NCBI GenBank assembly: GCA_900095095.1 | Contig: FMBT01000373.1 | Span: forward strand, 1-64,000 | DNA from: Fragilariopsis cylindrus CCMP1102 | Taxonomy: Eukaryota; Bacillariophyta; Bacillariophyceae; Bacillariales; Bacillariaceae | DNA length: 64,000 nt | Direction: 5' to 3' | Shown: piece after piece, positions 49,722-60,593 of the stretch | Position numbering within the stretch: the stretch's first letter is position 1 | How the letters are laid out: every line of letters begins with the position of its first letter | Position numbers and translations under genes: made by a program | The notes under the pieces: generated by a model | Told to the model about the DNA's origin: nothing | Seen by the model: the letters and a program-made list of their open reading frames with translations, nothing else | The model's database searches: none

Positions 49722-50128
49722 GTTGTTGTTGTTGTTGCTTTTGTTTATTTTGATTTATAATTTATGAAGAAAACAATAGTAATAATAATAATAATAATAA
49801 TAATACAACAAGTTGAGTCGAGTCGAGTTGGGTGGAGTTGTGTTGTTTCTTAAGAGAGAACCAACTGACGAATCCACAAACAACAACAATACAAGCACGA
49901 CGTATTAATAATAATAGTACAACGAGTTGAGTTGCCAACTTTCTTAAGAGAGGACCAACAGACGAATTCTCCACGAAGAATAAATAATAATAATACATTA
50001 ATACACAAACAACCGCAACAATAGTACAAGCACGACGACGGATTAATATTATTATTGTTACTATTGTTATCTTCATAAATTATAAATAGAAAATAGACAA
50101 AGCAACAACAGCAACAACAAATTAAAAC
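49722..50128. promoter_or_regulatory. Mirrored bidirectional promoter/leader
   Basis: The region between the two divergent small ORFs has inverted-repeat arms (49753-49789 and 50051-50087, about 35 of 37 matching) that extend loosely to both start codons through GTT/AAC repeats. Between the arms lie two direct copies, about 110-130 bp each, of a segment containing TTCTTAAGAGAG and TACAAGCACGACG (49803-49912 and 49916-50050). Confidence 0.6.
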
Positions 50129-50147
50129 AAACACCATCACCATCACC

Positions 50148-50510
50148 ATGGCCGACAATCTTATTATTCCGTGTCCGATTTGGGAAAGATCTAGTCAGCC
50201 TGGTAAAGGATTTAGAGGTCGTATAGCAATTGATTCCTTGAAGAGGCTCCTAGTTTATGATGATATTAGGTGGCCATCAGCTCCCTTCCCGGAATTAATC
50301 ATTCCACTTGTTGGTGTTGGTGTCGACATCAAATTCAAACCAGTCAATAGCAGAAACAACAATCACAAGATGGGGAGGATGACTGTTACAACATCTTCTA
50401 CAGCTACTGCTACTGTATTCCCTTCTATTATTCATGCCGGTGAGGTATTCACTTTCATTATCTCATTAGAAGACAGTAACAAAATCATCGGTTCAATGGA
50501 ATCAAAATGA
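50148..50510 (+). CDS. Small hypothetical protein inside the transposon candidate
   Basis: 120 residues; no family recognised. It begins MADNLIIPCPIWERSSQPGK and continues with alternating hydrophobic stretches (FPELIIPLVGVGVDIKFKPV, GEVFTFIISLEDSNKIIGSM) that suggest a small beta-rich fold. It is normal-looking and not built of repeats. It runs divergently from the 146-residue ORF and convergently with the transposase gene. An accessory role in the element is only inferred from position. Confidence 0.5.
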   Translation: MADNLIIPCPIWERSSQPGKGFRGRIAIDSLKRLLVYDDIRWPSAPFPELIIPLVGVGVDIKFKPVNSRNNNHKMGRMTVTTSSTATATVFPSIIHAGEVFTFIISLEDSNKIIGSMESK

Positions 50511-50584
50511 ATGATCATATTATATATGGAATCGAATCATAAATCTAGTCCGTATGATGGAAGCAAAAAGAAGGATCGAATCGT

Positions 50585-50773
50585 CAATCTAATACTAGTA
50601 TAACCAAGATAACATCTATAATATAAATATAAATACTATTACTATTATTATTATTTATTTACATACTACAAATACAAATACAAATACAAATAGCAGTAGT
50701 AATACAAATACAATCGTAACATACTATACGTTGTTTATTCTTCTAATAGTATACGTACGTTGTTTCATCGGAC
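50585..50773 (-). repeat. Partial duplicate of the transposase gene 3' end
   Basis: Matches 51279-51427: both run from AATCTAATACTAGTATAA through TTTATTTACATACTACA and ATAGCAGTAGTAATACAAAT to TTATTCTTCTA...ATCGGACT. The second copy covers the last codons and 3' flank of the transposase; this copy is degenerate. It is in the same orientation as the gene. Confidence 0.65.
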
Positions 50774-50837
50774 TTGACCAAAGGTTTTCGTCACGAATAC
50801 GAATACGAATACGAATACGAATATTAAGATCAGATCA

Positions 50838-51119
50838 GATCAGATTCTTGACCAAAGGTTTTTGTCAAAGAACATTGACATAATAATTCTTGACAAACAA
50901 TTTCCGGCAAAGATAATTTACATAATGATTCTTGACCAAAGTATTTCGGCAAAGAACATTCACATAATTATTTTTTACCAAAGGTTTTCGGTAAAGAACA
51001 TTTGCATAATAATTCTGGACCAATAATTTTCGGCAAAGAAAATTTACATAACCATTTCGGGCCAATGGTTTTGGGCAAGGAACATTACATAATCATTCTT
51101 GACCAATAAAAATCAAATC
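50838..51119. repeat. 33-bp satellite array, copy A
   Basis: About eight imperfect units of roughly 33 bp built on ATTCTTGACCAA...TTTCGGCAAAGAACATT.ACATAAT. The whole array is about 99% identical to copy B at 54751-55032 (two differences noted), and flanking GAATC and GTACT pentamer repeats are shared. The open frame inside is a by-product of a period divisible by three. Confidence 0.85.
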
Positions 51120-51404
51120 AAATCAAATCAAATCGAATCGGATCGGAACGAATCGTACCGTAAACTGTACTGTACTGTACTGTACTGTACCGAATCGAAT
51201 CGAATCAGAGCTAATCGTATCATAAATCTAATACTAGTATAAAAACAAAACGTACTGAATCGAATCGAATCAAATCATAAATCTAATACTAGTATAATAA
51301 CAAAGATGAAGTTTATAATATAAATACTATTATTATTATTTATTTACATACTACAGATACAAATAGCAGTAGTAATACAAATACAAATACAAATACAAAT
51401 ACAT

Positions 51405-54400
51405 TTATTCTTCTACTGCCATCGGACTCACTAGTGCCGGGGTAGAATGTGATCCATCAAGGATGTTAACTCTTCTTGAAATTGATTGCCGGTGATGTAT
51501 ATGAAAGCATCCATTTTCAACAGTACAAAACTCTTTTGTACTTCCATCAGCAGCTACACCATTCATAACTAATTCACTAGGCGGTCGTTCCCCACCCAAG
51601 AATGCAACTCTAGAATCGTTAGCTAAGATCATATTATTTATCTTTTCATCTTGGTTCTTACAACAATACCATCTTTTGCATATAACACATACAAAGTTAG
51701 ATTGAACACCACAAATACAGCACTTATTTCTTTTGGTATAATATAGAACACCATTACAATTCTTCAGACGATCTTGATCTGCTTCCCATTCAGCTGTCTT
51801 GTTCTTGGGATCTTTGGCTCGTCCTTTGCCAGGAGTACCACCAGTGACAGTAGTATAGTTCCTAATCTCTTGGAAAGAGCTTCTGTTTCTCCGCTGTACT
51901 TGAGTAGGTGTTTGAAGAAGAGGACCGTTGCTTCCAGTAGTATCGATAGTTAGTGCTGTGGTAGGAGGAGTAGGAGGTACAGCAGCCGCAGCAGCAGCCA
52001 CTGCATCATCTGCATTCTTGATGAACCAAACAGAAAGCCTATCAACTGTCTTGTGGAATGGATAGTTTTTATTTCTTGTATTACGGAAATGATGAAGAGA
52101 TGCATAGAAGTTCAAGTCGGGCTTGGCTGTAGCAATTTGATATTCTCTGTGTAATAGAATAGAATAGAGCTGTAAGAATTTAGCAAAAGCAACCACTTGA
52201 GACCGACCACTAGAAGCAAACTTGATCTGACAGTTCCACATCAGCTTTGTGGCTGTATCTGAAGCGCCTTTCAAGTTATTCCAAACTGAATGATTGTAAG
52301 GAAGAATTCGATTGCAAGGAGGAATTGGTAGTTGTAACACTTTCTTTATTCGTAACTGCCTCCAAATATAGAAGTCAGTTTGAAAGGAATGATAGGTCAT
52401 ATTAAGTTTCTTCATTTCCTTTGCTTGTAAAATCTTCTCAATCTTCACTTGTGGTAGTTGAATATCGTCTTCATAGAAGGGCTTCAGAGCTCGATCAAAA
52501 AGATCTTTCAACAGAGCCCGGTAGGAAGCAATAAGATTATCACTGTAGTTAACGAAAACACCAAACATGATTTTCGTTTTGTTACCAACAAGGAAGAGGC
52601 CCTTCCTTACGTCTCGAACTGCAACATGATGGAGCAGCTGAAAACTCTCCTTGTGCTTTGGGATCCACTTGTGAAGCTCTCCTCCCTCTGCATCAATTTC
52701 AACATAGTAAGGTTTTCCACTCTCATAGGCAGCTAATCCAAAATTAGCTTCAATCAGTTGTCTTTCAGAATAGAAAGTGCTATGAGCAACGCGAGCTTTA
52801 ATTTCAATTGGCATAGTTTCAATAGCAATATCATCATCATCATCGGTATCACTACCACTATCATTAGCAGCATGATCTTCTTTCTTGTAGATAAGTTCAG
52901 CATCTGATGAATCCAGTGCACCCGTAATTGATGTCGATTCAACTGAATATATATAAATAGATAGATAGATAAAAGTGAGACAATATATAGTCGATTACGA
53001 AACATTAGCAACTAAATCAGTCCGGAAATTGACTGGTCCAGACAAGGAAGGACTAAATCTGATCGAAATTAGGACTAAATCTGTGCGAAAATAATTGAAT
53101 CGGATCAATCAAATCGGATCAATCAAGTCGGATCAATCAAGTTGGATCAATCAAATCAAATCAAATCAAATCAAATCAGAACGAAGCAAAGCAAAGCAAA
53201 CAAACAAACAACACAACGTACCAACTGGTGTTTCATGAATAGCAACCGACTTGTAACCTTGTGTAAGTCCTTCCTTACTGTGCTGGTGGAACTGTTCCAA
53301 GAATGGACGCTCTAGAAGGTGTCCTTGTCTACAATATGCCTTGGCTTCGTCCTTTAATGGTTTCATTTTCGATGCTTTAAATATGTCTAGTAGCACAGGA
53401 TCCACAGTATCATCATCATTACCATCATCATCATCATCATCGTATGGATCTTGATTATTATTTAAAGTTGTATTGCGACCGATTCTTTTCCTTTCACACC
53501 GCACAACAAGATCATATAAAGCATTCTTGTTCTTTCCTGTTACTACTGCTTGTCCATCTAATTCTAATATACGCACCTTGAGTTGTGGAGCATTATAAAA
53601 GAAGTACTTTCTGTGGAGATAGGAAGACAACGCAGACCATGCTATGAGTTTTTTCTTCAAAGATGGTATAGAACCGGTTGATTTTCCATTATCATGCTTA
53701 TCAATGATCCCTCTAATAACAGCTTCATCCATATTATCAGAGTTGAGTCTATCTCTGAATAGACCATCTTCACCATCATTAACACGTCGGATCCAATTTG
53801 CTGGCCAATCCACACCAGGTGGTGGTGGTTCAGCGTCATCATCGTCCGCATCAAGAATATCAGAGATTGTAGTCCTTGCTCTTGCTTGACGGTTTGTAGT
53901 AGTAGTATTATTATTATTATTCCTTGCATCAGCGTAATCAGAGCTCCTTGGTAATAGATTCATTCTATCGACAGCATTTAAAACAGTCTCATATGATTCC
54001 CGGAGAGCATGGTCTTCTGTTATTTCTCTAGATCTTGAAGAAATACATTTATCAACAGTAGATGATGTTAATGAAAACTGTCTCATAATAAACCATACAG
54101 TATCTCCTTGTACAAGCGTCAAAGGTTGGATTGGCAGTGATTTAATAATGTCATGATGATCTGATGAACCAGCCACGACAGGGAATGCTTTTGCATTCCT
54201 TTCATCTTGTAATACAGTTCGATTGAAATACCACTTGTGATCCTTGGGGAAAGCTAGATTCAAATCAAATAGAGGACCATGATGAATTGTTGACATTGCA
54301 AGTGAAACAGCAGTTCCAGTACCAGTACGATAGCAAGTTGCTCGGATCTTAGCAGTACCCCATTTCAATGTCTTGTAGAATACGTCTTTAGCTCCTTTCA

Positions 54401-55988
54401 TCCTAATTTCAATTCTATTGTGTGTGTCAACTTCTGGTATTGCTGTCACCTTCCCTTTTGTGAATGTAAAGGGATACCAGAAGCATCTAGCTACAGTACC
54501 AACCACATCGGCTCCACATTTTAGAAGGAATAGAAATAGAAGAGTTGGTGTCCAGTATCCTCGATCGGAACCAAAAGTTATTCCTATATTTTGTTAGATT
54601 AAAAAAAGAAATTGTAATGTAAGTTGAAATATATATATATATATATATATATGAATACAAATACAAATACGAATACAAATACAAATACGAGAATACAAAT
54701 ACGATACGGATGCGGATGCGGATACAGATACGGATACGAATACGAGATCCGATCAGATTCTTGACCAACGGTTTTTGTCAAAGAACATTGACATAATAAT
54801 TCTTGACAAACAATTTCCGGCAAAGATAATTTACATAATGATTCTTGACCAAAGTATTTCGGCAAAGAACATTCACATAATTATTTTTTACCAAAGGTTT
54901 TCGGTAAAGAACATTTGCATAATAATTCTGGACCAATAATTTTCGGCAAAGAAAATTTACATAACCATTTCGGGCCAATGGTTTTTGGCAAGGAACATTA
55001 CATAATCATTCTTGACCAATAAAAATCAAATCGAATCGAATCGTACTGTACTGTACTGTACTGTACCGAATACGAATACGAATACGGATACGGATACGAA
55101 TATAAACATACCTTGTAGATTAGGATCACCATTACCAGTACGTCCACCAAACATTCTCTTACACATCCTTTCATACACTTGTGATTGTGTTTCCTCTTCT
55201 CTTTGAAACATAACACAGAGAGGAAATCCTGTTGCACTTAAACCTGCAGTATGTGCTATATGGCCCATTCTATTAGTCTTAATGTGCCGGGCTCTCAATA
55301 AACCATATGTATCAGCGTGTTTAGAATAATTGAAACGGTGCTTGTCATCATCTAATGCAACATAAAGTTCTTCTTCACCTCTTTCTGATAAAAAGTGCTT
55401 CTTGGCAAGTGAATTAAATAATTCTTCTATCTGCATCCACAATGATTCATCACCACTCCTGTGTTCCTCTATCTGCCTGATGAGTCTATAATATTCCCCA
55501 CTTTCCATCATACCAGTGGAATCAAATCGATTGTCTTCTAGAAGTCGTGAGGCAGGTGAACTTCTACTTGATGCAGCAAAGAAAGTAGCAAGAAATCTGC
55601 AGTATTTTTCATATGATAATGACAATTCTTCCATAAGCAAATGGCAGAGCCTGCTTTTAGGTCCAAATATTCTAGTAGCAAGTGTATCAAATGAAGGATG
55701 ATCTTCTCCCCATACAGTACGGAGGATTCCGATTTCTGTCCTTCCTTGTTTCCATATATGAATACGGCCCTTCTCCATTGTTACTACTGTATTAGAAATA
55801 ATATCTGGTGCATCATCTTTCCAATCAGCTGCACAAGGAAATTCACCACCATCTGTAGTTGTCTCTTCTGCTTGTCCCTCTGAAACCCAATTGTCATTAA
55901 TATCATCCTGATGTTGAGTCTGTGCTTGAAGAAAGTCAAAGTCCACATCAACATCAGCAAGGAATGTTGGATTGCACGAATCATCCAT
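51405..55988 (-). CDS. PiggyBac-like DDE transposase with SAP-like and PDDEXK-like segments, three exons
   Basis: Exons 55988-55112, 54583-53222 and 52942-51405 join in frame (GTATGT...ATAG, GTACGT...TCAG) to about 1,258 residues, twice the usual piggyBac length. Candidate catalytic Asp sites: VALDDDKHRF (about 213), GITFGSDRGYWTPTLLF (about 299, followed by ADVVGTVAR as in piggyBac) and WNNLKGASDTATKLMW (about 975). STIHHG near 390 also fits. An SAP-like segment lies near 625-660 (LKVRILELDGQ...GKNKNALYDL). Between 715 and 850, GHLLERPFLE, ALDSSD, PIEIKAR and FQLLHHVAVRDVRKGLFLVG fit the E...D...ExK...Q order of YqaJ-like PDDEXK nucleases. The C-terminus has a Cys/His cluster (CCICGVQSNFVCVICKRWYC). 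No breaks were seen, so it may be active. Superfamily is tentative. Confidence 0.65.
54751..55032. repeat. 33-bp satellite array, copy B, inside transposase intron 1
   Basis: Same array and orientation as 50838-51119, offset 3,913 bp. It lies within the 528-bp first intron of the transposase gene, next to TACGAA/TACAAA hexamer runs and a (TA)n tract. Confidence 0.85.
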
Positions 55989-56070
55989 TGTTGTCGTCGT
56001 TTATTGTTTTTCTTTCTTCGGCGTCGTCGTTATTGTTATTGCTATTGTTGCTTTTGCAGCTGCTGCCGCC

Positions 56071-56106
<36 letters not shown>

Positions 56107-56543
56107 ACGGATGAGCTGTTGCTGTGGATCGTTATGGTATCATTGCCATCGTCGTCGTCGGTGATAGAGATGATCTGATAAGAAAGAAGGAGGGAGGGAG
56201 GGAGAGGTGCAAATCAAACATACCGGTCCATCATTATTCTCCATTTCAATTGAATTGAGCGCCATTTCACTTCCCATTAGCATCGGCATGACTTCAAATA
56301 TTGTTGAATAGACCTGGAAAGAGGGATTATGTGCCATTGTCAAGGAAGTAATTTTCTTTTTGTCCGTCCTGGATGGAATTTTTGAGTGACGACGACGACG
56401 ACACATGAAAAAAATCACATAATAATGAAAATTTTCGTGTGCTACCCCCTTTAAATTGATCTCTAGTACTGAAATCCCTGTAGAAACCTACGAGAGAAAA
56501 GGCTAATTCTTCAATTTGAGACAAAAAAAGAATCGGTTGAATC

Positions 56544-56621
56544 AAAAAAAATGAAACTCAGATATGAGTTTCATTTAGTCAAATGAGTCGAGCGCGACGA
56601 AAAAAAATCATTATGGATATA
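56544..56621 (-). repeat. Right inverted terminal block of the transposon candidate
   Basis: Contains the palindrome GAAACTCAGATATGAGTTTC (56553-56572) after an A8 run, then an AGTCGAGCGCGACGA spacer and the outer block AAAAATCATTATGGATATA (56603-56621), inverted relative to the left end. Confidence 0.6.
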
Positions 56622-56764
56622 TATTCAAATAAAATATGTCTCTACTGACACCTCGCATCACCTTCGAACCTACTGTAACCACAAACGCAACACAACACAT
56701 ACTGTTAATACAATGAGCATATTATGTACACTACATTTACTGCATAACTTTTGGATGACTGAAA

Positions 56765-58558
56765 TTGACAATGCAACGAACGAAAGTCTATACTACTAGT
56801 GTCCTCGTAGGATTACTATGTTCATCATGGTTTCATCTACGGCTGTGGGATGATGCAAATTTTGTCGGCGTTGTTGAGAGCCTGGAAATAGTCAAAATGT
56901 CGCGACAACGACACCGACGAATACAAACAACGAAATTGTCTTTGGCAGTGCCATCAACAATAATGAAACCAATAAGAAGGATGCAATCATGTTCCCGGAC
57001 TACAACAATAATGTCCCTATCATCGTCTGAGCGTTGTCACGACGACCACGACGGTATTTTCGATGGTAATATCCCGCTCATTTCTACAAAAAAGACGGGA
57101 GGAAAAAGAACAAGAAGAAGTCGAGGATTTCTCACTCGACAATACGGCCAGAAAAATGACGATATTATGGATGACTCTGATGGTACTAGCAATGAAACCG
57201 GTAACGACGACAGCGACAGCGACATCAGCGGTGAAAGCAGGGACGACGACGATAGAATAAATACGGTACAAGCCAATGCGACAATAACGACGACGAATGA
57301 TAATCAAAAGCATCAGCGTCATCATCATCAGCATCATCCCATTTCAGACTTCTTGTATGGAGCCAAGTACGTCCATTCTCAGTACCTATCTATATTATGG
57401 AAGTATTCCTTTGTTTGGAGTTTTGCTGTAACAATACCCATCGGGATTGCTTTATTGTTTATCGGAGGTACAAATACCGTTCTTTACGATTGTTTATTTC
57501 GTGGATTGAGTTCCGTCCTTTCAGTATCGTCTGCAACAGCAAGACTACTTCAATTGCCATTAGAAATTGTACAAAAAATTGCTCTTAATATCTGGATTTT
57601 TCTACCTGAAGTGTTGACACCAGTTATTAATACCTTTCCAAACGTTGTGGCTGTTCCACTCGTTCAAATTTTGTTATCGATTCGTGACGCAACGACCACG
57701 GTTATAACGATCGGTCGTGGTAACAATATCATTGCCTTCATCTCATCGATGGTAGCGATCCTCGTTTGGAGACCAGCTGTTGAAGAATTGCAATATCGAT
57801 CTATTCTTGATAAGTTGTTATTCGCTGCGCCTTGTTGGCTGCTGAATAGTGTAACAAGGAAAAAGAGATTTACTGCAACTGACAATGATGATAGCGAAAT
57901 CGTCGTCGAGAACAACAAAAACGACAACGACAATAATTTACAGTCGTTCTTAGCGTCACCCGCCTCTTCAGTATCGATGGTAGAATTCATTCCAACGTCG
58001 TCGAATGATTTCACGATCACAGGCAACAATAACAATTTATCGTCTGTTGACGTTGACGGAACGATGGATGATAACGAAGTCTATAATCCACTACTTCCTA
58101 GCAAATCGACTCGAATCCTACTTGGAAGCCTACTATTCGCTACCACAAGGTTAGGATGGTTATCATCAGATCCTGCCGACTCGATTGCACTTTCGTCTTC
58201 GCCCTACGGTTTCACTATTGGGTTTATCCAGTCCATATTAGGACATTTTTCTAGTCAGGGTTTGTCGGATATTCGACCCGGTCTTCGTATTTTAATACTG
58301 CTATTAGCGATTCATCAGACCGTTAGCACGTTTTTCGTAGCACAGAATGTATTTGCAGGTATTTATAGCCGACGAGGCTTGTATGCATCTATTGGGGCGC
58401 ATGTTTCGTGGACGGTCGGTAAGGGGACAATTTTCTTTCGATTATTATGGAGATTATGGAAGCGGCTCACTACTATGGGTAGTGGAAGAAATAATAGTCC
58501 ATCATTAGGGGATGATAGTAGTCTATCCACGGCTCGATCAGACGGAGTAACAAAGTGA
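56765..58558 (+). CDS. CPBP/CAAX-type intramembrane protease-like protein
   Basis: 597 residues, one exon, intact. The hydrophobic N-terminus (TTSVLVGLLCSSWFHLRLW) may be a signal or transit sequence. A long acidic, His-rich linker follows, then five or six membrane segments. RPAVEELQYRSILDKLLF carries the EExxxR motif of the CPBP family, and GAHVSWTVGKG near the end can supply a later His. The middle FxxxH motif is not evident (LFATTRLGWLSS stands at that place), so activity is uncertain. A low-complexity insert (57890-58090) separates the first motif from the rest. Relatives process prenylated proteins or serve as membrane proteins in plastids. It starts about 140 bp beyond the transposon right end. 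Confidence 0.65.
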   Translation: MTMQRTKVYTTSVLVGLLCSSWFHLRLWDDANFVGVVESLEIVKMSRQRHRRIQTTKLSLAVPSTIMKPIRRMQSCSRTTTIMSLSSSERCHDDHDGIFDGNIPLISTKKTGGKRTRRSRGFLTRQYGQKNDDIMDDSDGTSNETGNDDSDSDISGESRDDDDRINTVQANATITTTNDNQKHQRHHHQHHPISDFLYGAKYVHSQYLSILWKYSFVWSFAVTIPIGIALLFIGGTNTVLYDCLFRGLSSVLSVSSATARLLQLPLEIVQKIALNIWIFLPEVLTPVINTFPNVVAVPLVQILLSIRDATTTVITIGRGNNIIAFISSMVAILVWRPAVEELQYRSILDKLLFAAPCWLLNSVTRKKRFTATDNDDSEIVVENNKNDNDNNLQSFLASPASSVSMVEFIPTSSNDFTITGNNNNLSSVDVDGTMDDNEVYNPLLPSKSTRILLGSLLFATTRLGWLSSDPADSIALSSSPYGFTIGFIQSILGHFSSQGLSDIRPGLRILILLLAIHQTVSTFFVAQNVFAGIYSRRGLYASIGAHVSWTVGKGTIFFRLLWRLWKRLTTMGSGRNNSPSLGDDSSLSTARSDGVTK

Positions 58559-59451
58559 TATCCTTCTTCTCCTAATGTTTGAACATTAGTGCGTTATTGT
58601 AATACTACACATACATAACTGGATGCTCAGCTACAATTATGGGACTTGCTGATACCGCAGTTTAGTACTGCTTCACAATTTTAGTACAAATTATCCAAAT
58701 CTTTCTGGTAAATGTGACGAACGTCGAAAATACCAAGGTAGCTCATATAAGATTATCATATATGATTACAAGGGATTAAAATTGTAGAGAAATACTACAA
58801 TTATACTAGAAATGCTAAATAATAGTAATAATTATAATATGTGACTATTATTGTTGTGCTTTTTCTATTCTTAAGATGGCATACATAGCCGAACTCTTTA
58901 GAAAAAAAACACAGTAGTATGCTTGTTGATGGTATACGTAACCCTAAACAGCGCTAAATATTACTGAATTCTTTGCTGCTGTTCTCCTCCTCCTGCTCCT
59001 TCTACTTTATCCTTTTTAAAGTATACGTCTCTCCGAGGTTTCTTGATTTATCCAGAAACTGACAACTTTCATTGTGCCAAATGCTTTCTGTACTTCAGGG
59101 TCTCATTTTCTGTCACCGACATGACTGAACACACACACATATATATATATATATAATATTTTATCTTCTTAATGGTGCTATCCATTGGCTATTTCAAACG
59201 AAATACGATGTGACTGTCTAGCATGAGCAGCTTGATGAATCCCGTGGAGAGGTGATGGAGATTCTATGTACTGATAAGGAACTACAGAAACGGATTGAAT
59301 GTACTTAGTAAGTATTGTAGTGCATATTTTTGTAGCCGGCGGCTGTTCTTTGTTATTAAATTTCTCACAAAATACATTAATCCAAGTTCATTGTATTGCC
59401 GCGGGTAAGAATCGTTATCATTATCATTATCATCCCGTTATTTGTCTTGTT
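58559..59451. other. Intergenic region
   Basis: About 890 bp, AT-rich, with a CACACA then TATATA repeat near 59130-59153. No gene was recognised. Confidence 0.45.
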
Positions 59452-60075
59452 TTAACGAAGGTAGGATGGCGGTGTACTTTTATAAAATCCACCCGTAGCA
59501 GGTGGATTTTTCTGTAATAATAAACGATCATTGTTATTATTACTATTACCTGTATTGTATCTTTTTAATACATCTGGTATTATTTTTAATAGGTTGTGAC
59601 TGGGTGGTTTATATGTATTATTATTATTATTCCTCATTCCACGCAACTGGCCTTGGAATAAATCAAATATACTCTTATATCGAAATGATTTATTTCGTCC
59701 ACAAAAGGCAATATCGTAGGCAGATATAAATTGATATTCACGATATTTATTAAAAAATATAGGAACGTTTTTATCATGATTATGAATAGAAGCAGTATTA
59801 CATAGTTTTTCAACGGAAGCATATTCACATCGGATCGTACATAGTATTAGTAACAATCCTCCTGCTGCTGCCGTCGTTCGATGATGGGAATCATCGTCGT
59901 CATCATCATCATCGTCGTCATCATCACTATCGTCGCCTGAATCAATTTGTTCTAGAAAAGAATCCACATACGTATTAATCGACTCATTCGTAATAATGGT
60001 TATTTCTCCAGCAATTTCTGATAGTAAATTTTTAACCGATTGTAGAAGACAATTATCATTATCGTTATCATCCAT
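59452..60075 (-). CDS. Hypothetical protein with acidic run
   Basis: About 207 residues from the ATG at 60075 (MDDNDNDNCLLQSVKNLLSE). An Asp run encoded by a GTC/ATC repeat sits near residue 60. The rest looks folded: AAAGGLLLILCTIRCEYASV, FFNKYREYQFISAYDIAFCG, RYKSIFDLFQGQLRGMRN and HNLLKIIPDVLKRY. No family was recognised. Open sequence continues upstream, and one more base in the AAA run at 60157-60159 would join it to a Lys/Thr/Ala-rich stretch (KKEIEAPPAKTKKESE) starting as far back as 60347, with a KHKRKKIR cluster. The true N-terminus is therefore unsure. It runs divergently from SRP54. Confidence 0.55.
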   Translation of the reverse strand: MDDNDNDNCLLQSVKNLLSEIAGEITIITNESINTYVDSFLEQIDSGDDSDDDDDDDDDDDDSHHRTTAAAGGLLLILCTIRCEYASVEKLCNTASIHNHDKNVPIFFNKYREYQFISAYDIAFCGRNKSFRYKSIFDLFQGQLRGMRNNNNNTYKPPSHNLLKIIPDVLKRYNTGNSNNNNDRLLLQKNPPATGGFYKSTPPSYLR

Positions 60076-60593
60076 TGTTGTTGTTATTGTTGTTGGATCC
60101 GAATCCAAATCCAATTGCTGTTCTGTTGTTGTTCCTCTTATCTTCTTCCTCTTATGTTTGTTGATGCTGATGTTGATGTTGCTGTTGCTGTTGCTGTTTC
60201 ACTTTCCTTTTTCGTTTTAGCTGGTGGTGCTTCTATTTCCTTTTTCGTTCTACAGTATCTGATTCCGAGTTGTGAAGTAAGGGGCGTTGGGGATTTGATG
60301 ACAATGATGACATATACATAATAAAGGCATGATAACAACATCATCAATCAATTAGTAAAATTGAAACACTGAAAAGATTTTTTTACTGAACGACGCTGTT
60401 CTGCAATTGTTATTGAGTCCCGCGTGAATTAAATTATGCTGTAATTCATAATAATCTCTACTCGATGAGGAACACGAAACAGTAAACAGTAGTAGTGGAT
60501 GTTGAAAAGATCGACAACTAATTCATATCGTACTACAAGTAGCAAGAAAGAAGGTGTATATACAGCATTGCACTGTAACAATCCAACACTAAC

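Larger units (their letters stand above)
49028..56621. mobile_element. Candidate large DNA transposon with inverted termini
   Basis: About 7.6 kb. The left end (49028-49046, TATATCCATGGTGATTTTT) matches the reverse complement of the right end (56603-56621) at 17 of 19 bases. A second inside block, 49084-49114, matches the reverse complement of 56544-56574 at 30 of 31 bases; it is itself a near-palindrome followed by an A/T run. Between them lie a three-exon transposase-like gene and two small divergent ORFs. None shows the frame breaks seen in host genes. No clear target-site duplication was identified; TTAA, expected for piggyBac, is absent at these ends, so the exact termini or the superfamily remain open. 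Confidence 0.55.

Noticed and set aside
50865-51065. 66-codon minus ORF, repeated at 54778-54978
   Set aside because: It lies wholly in the 33-bp satellite; a repeat length divisible by three keeps the frame open without coding.
50838-51119. CRISPR-like repeat array
   Set aside because: Units are contiguous and degenerate with no unique spacers, and this is a eukaryotic nuclear genome.
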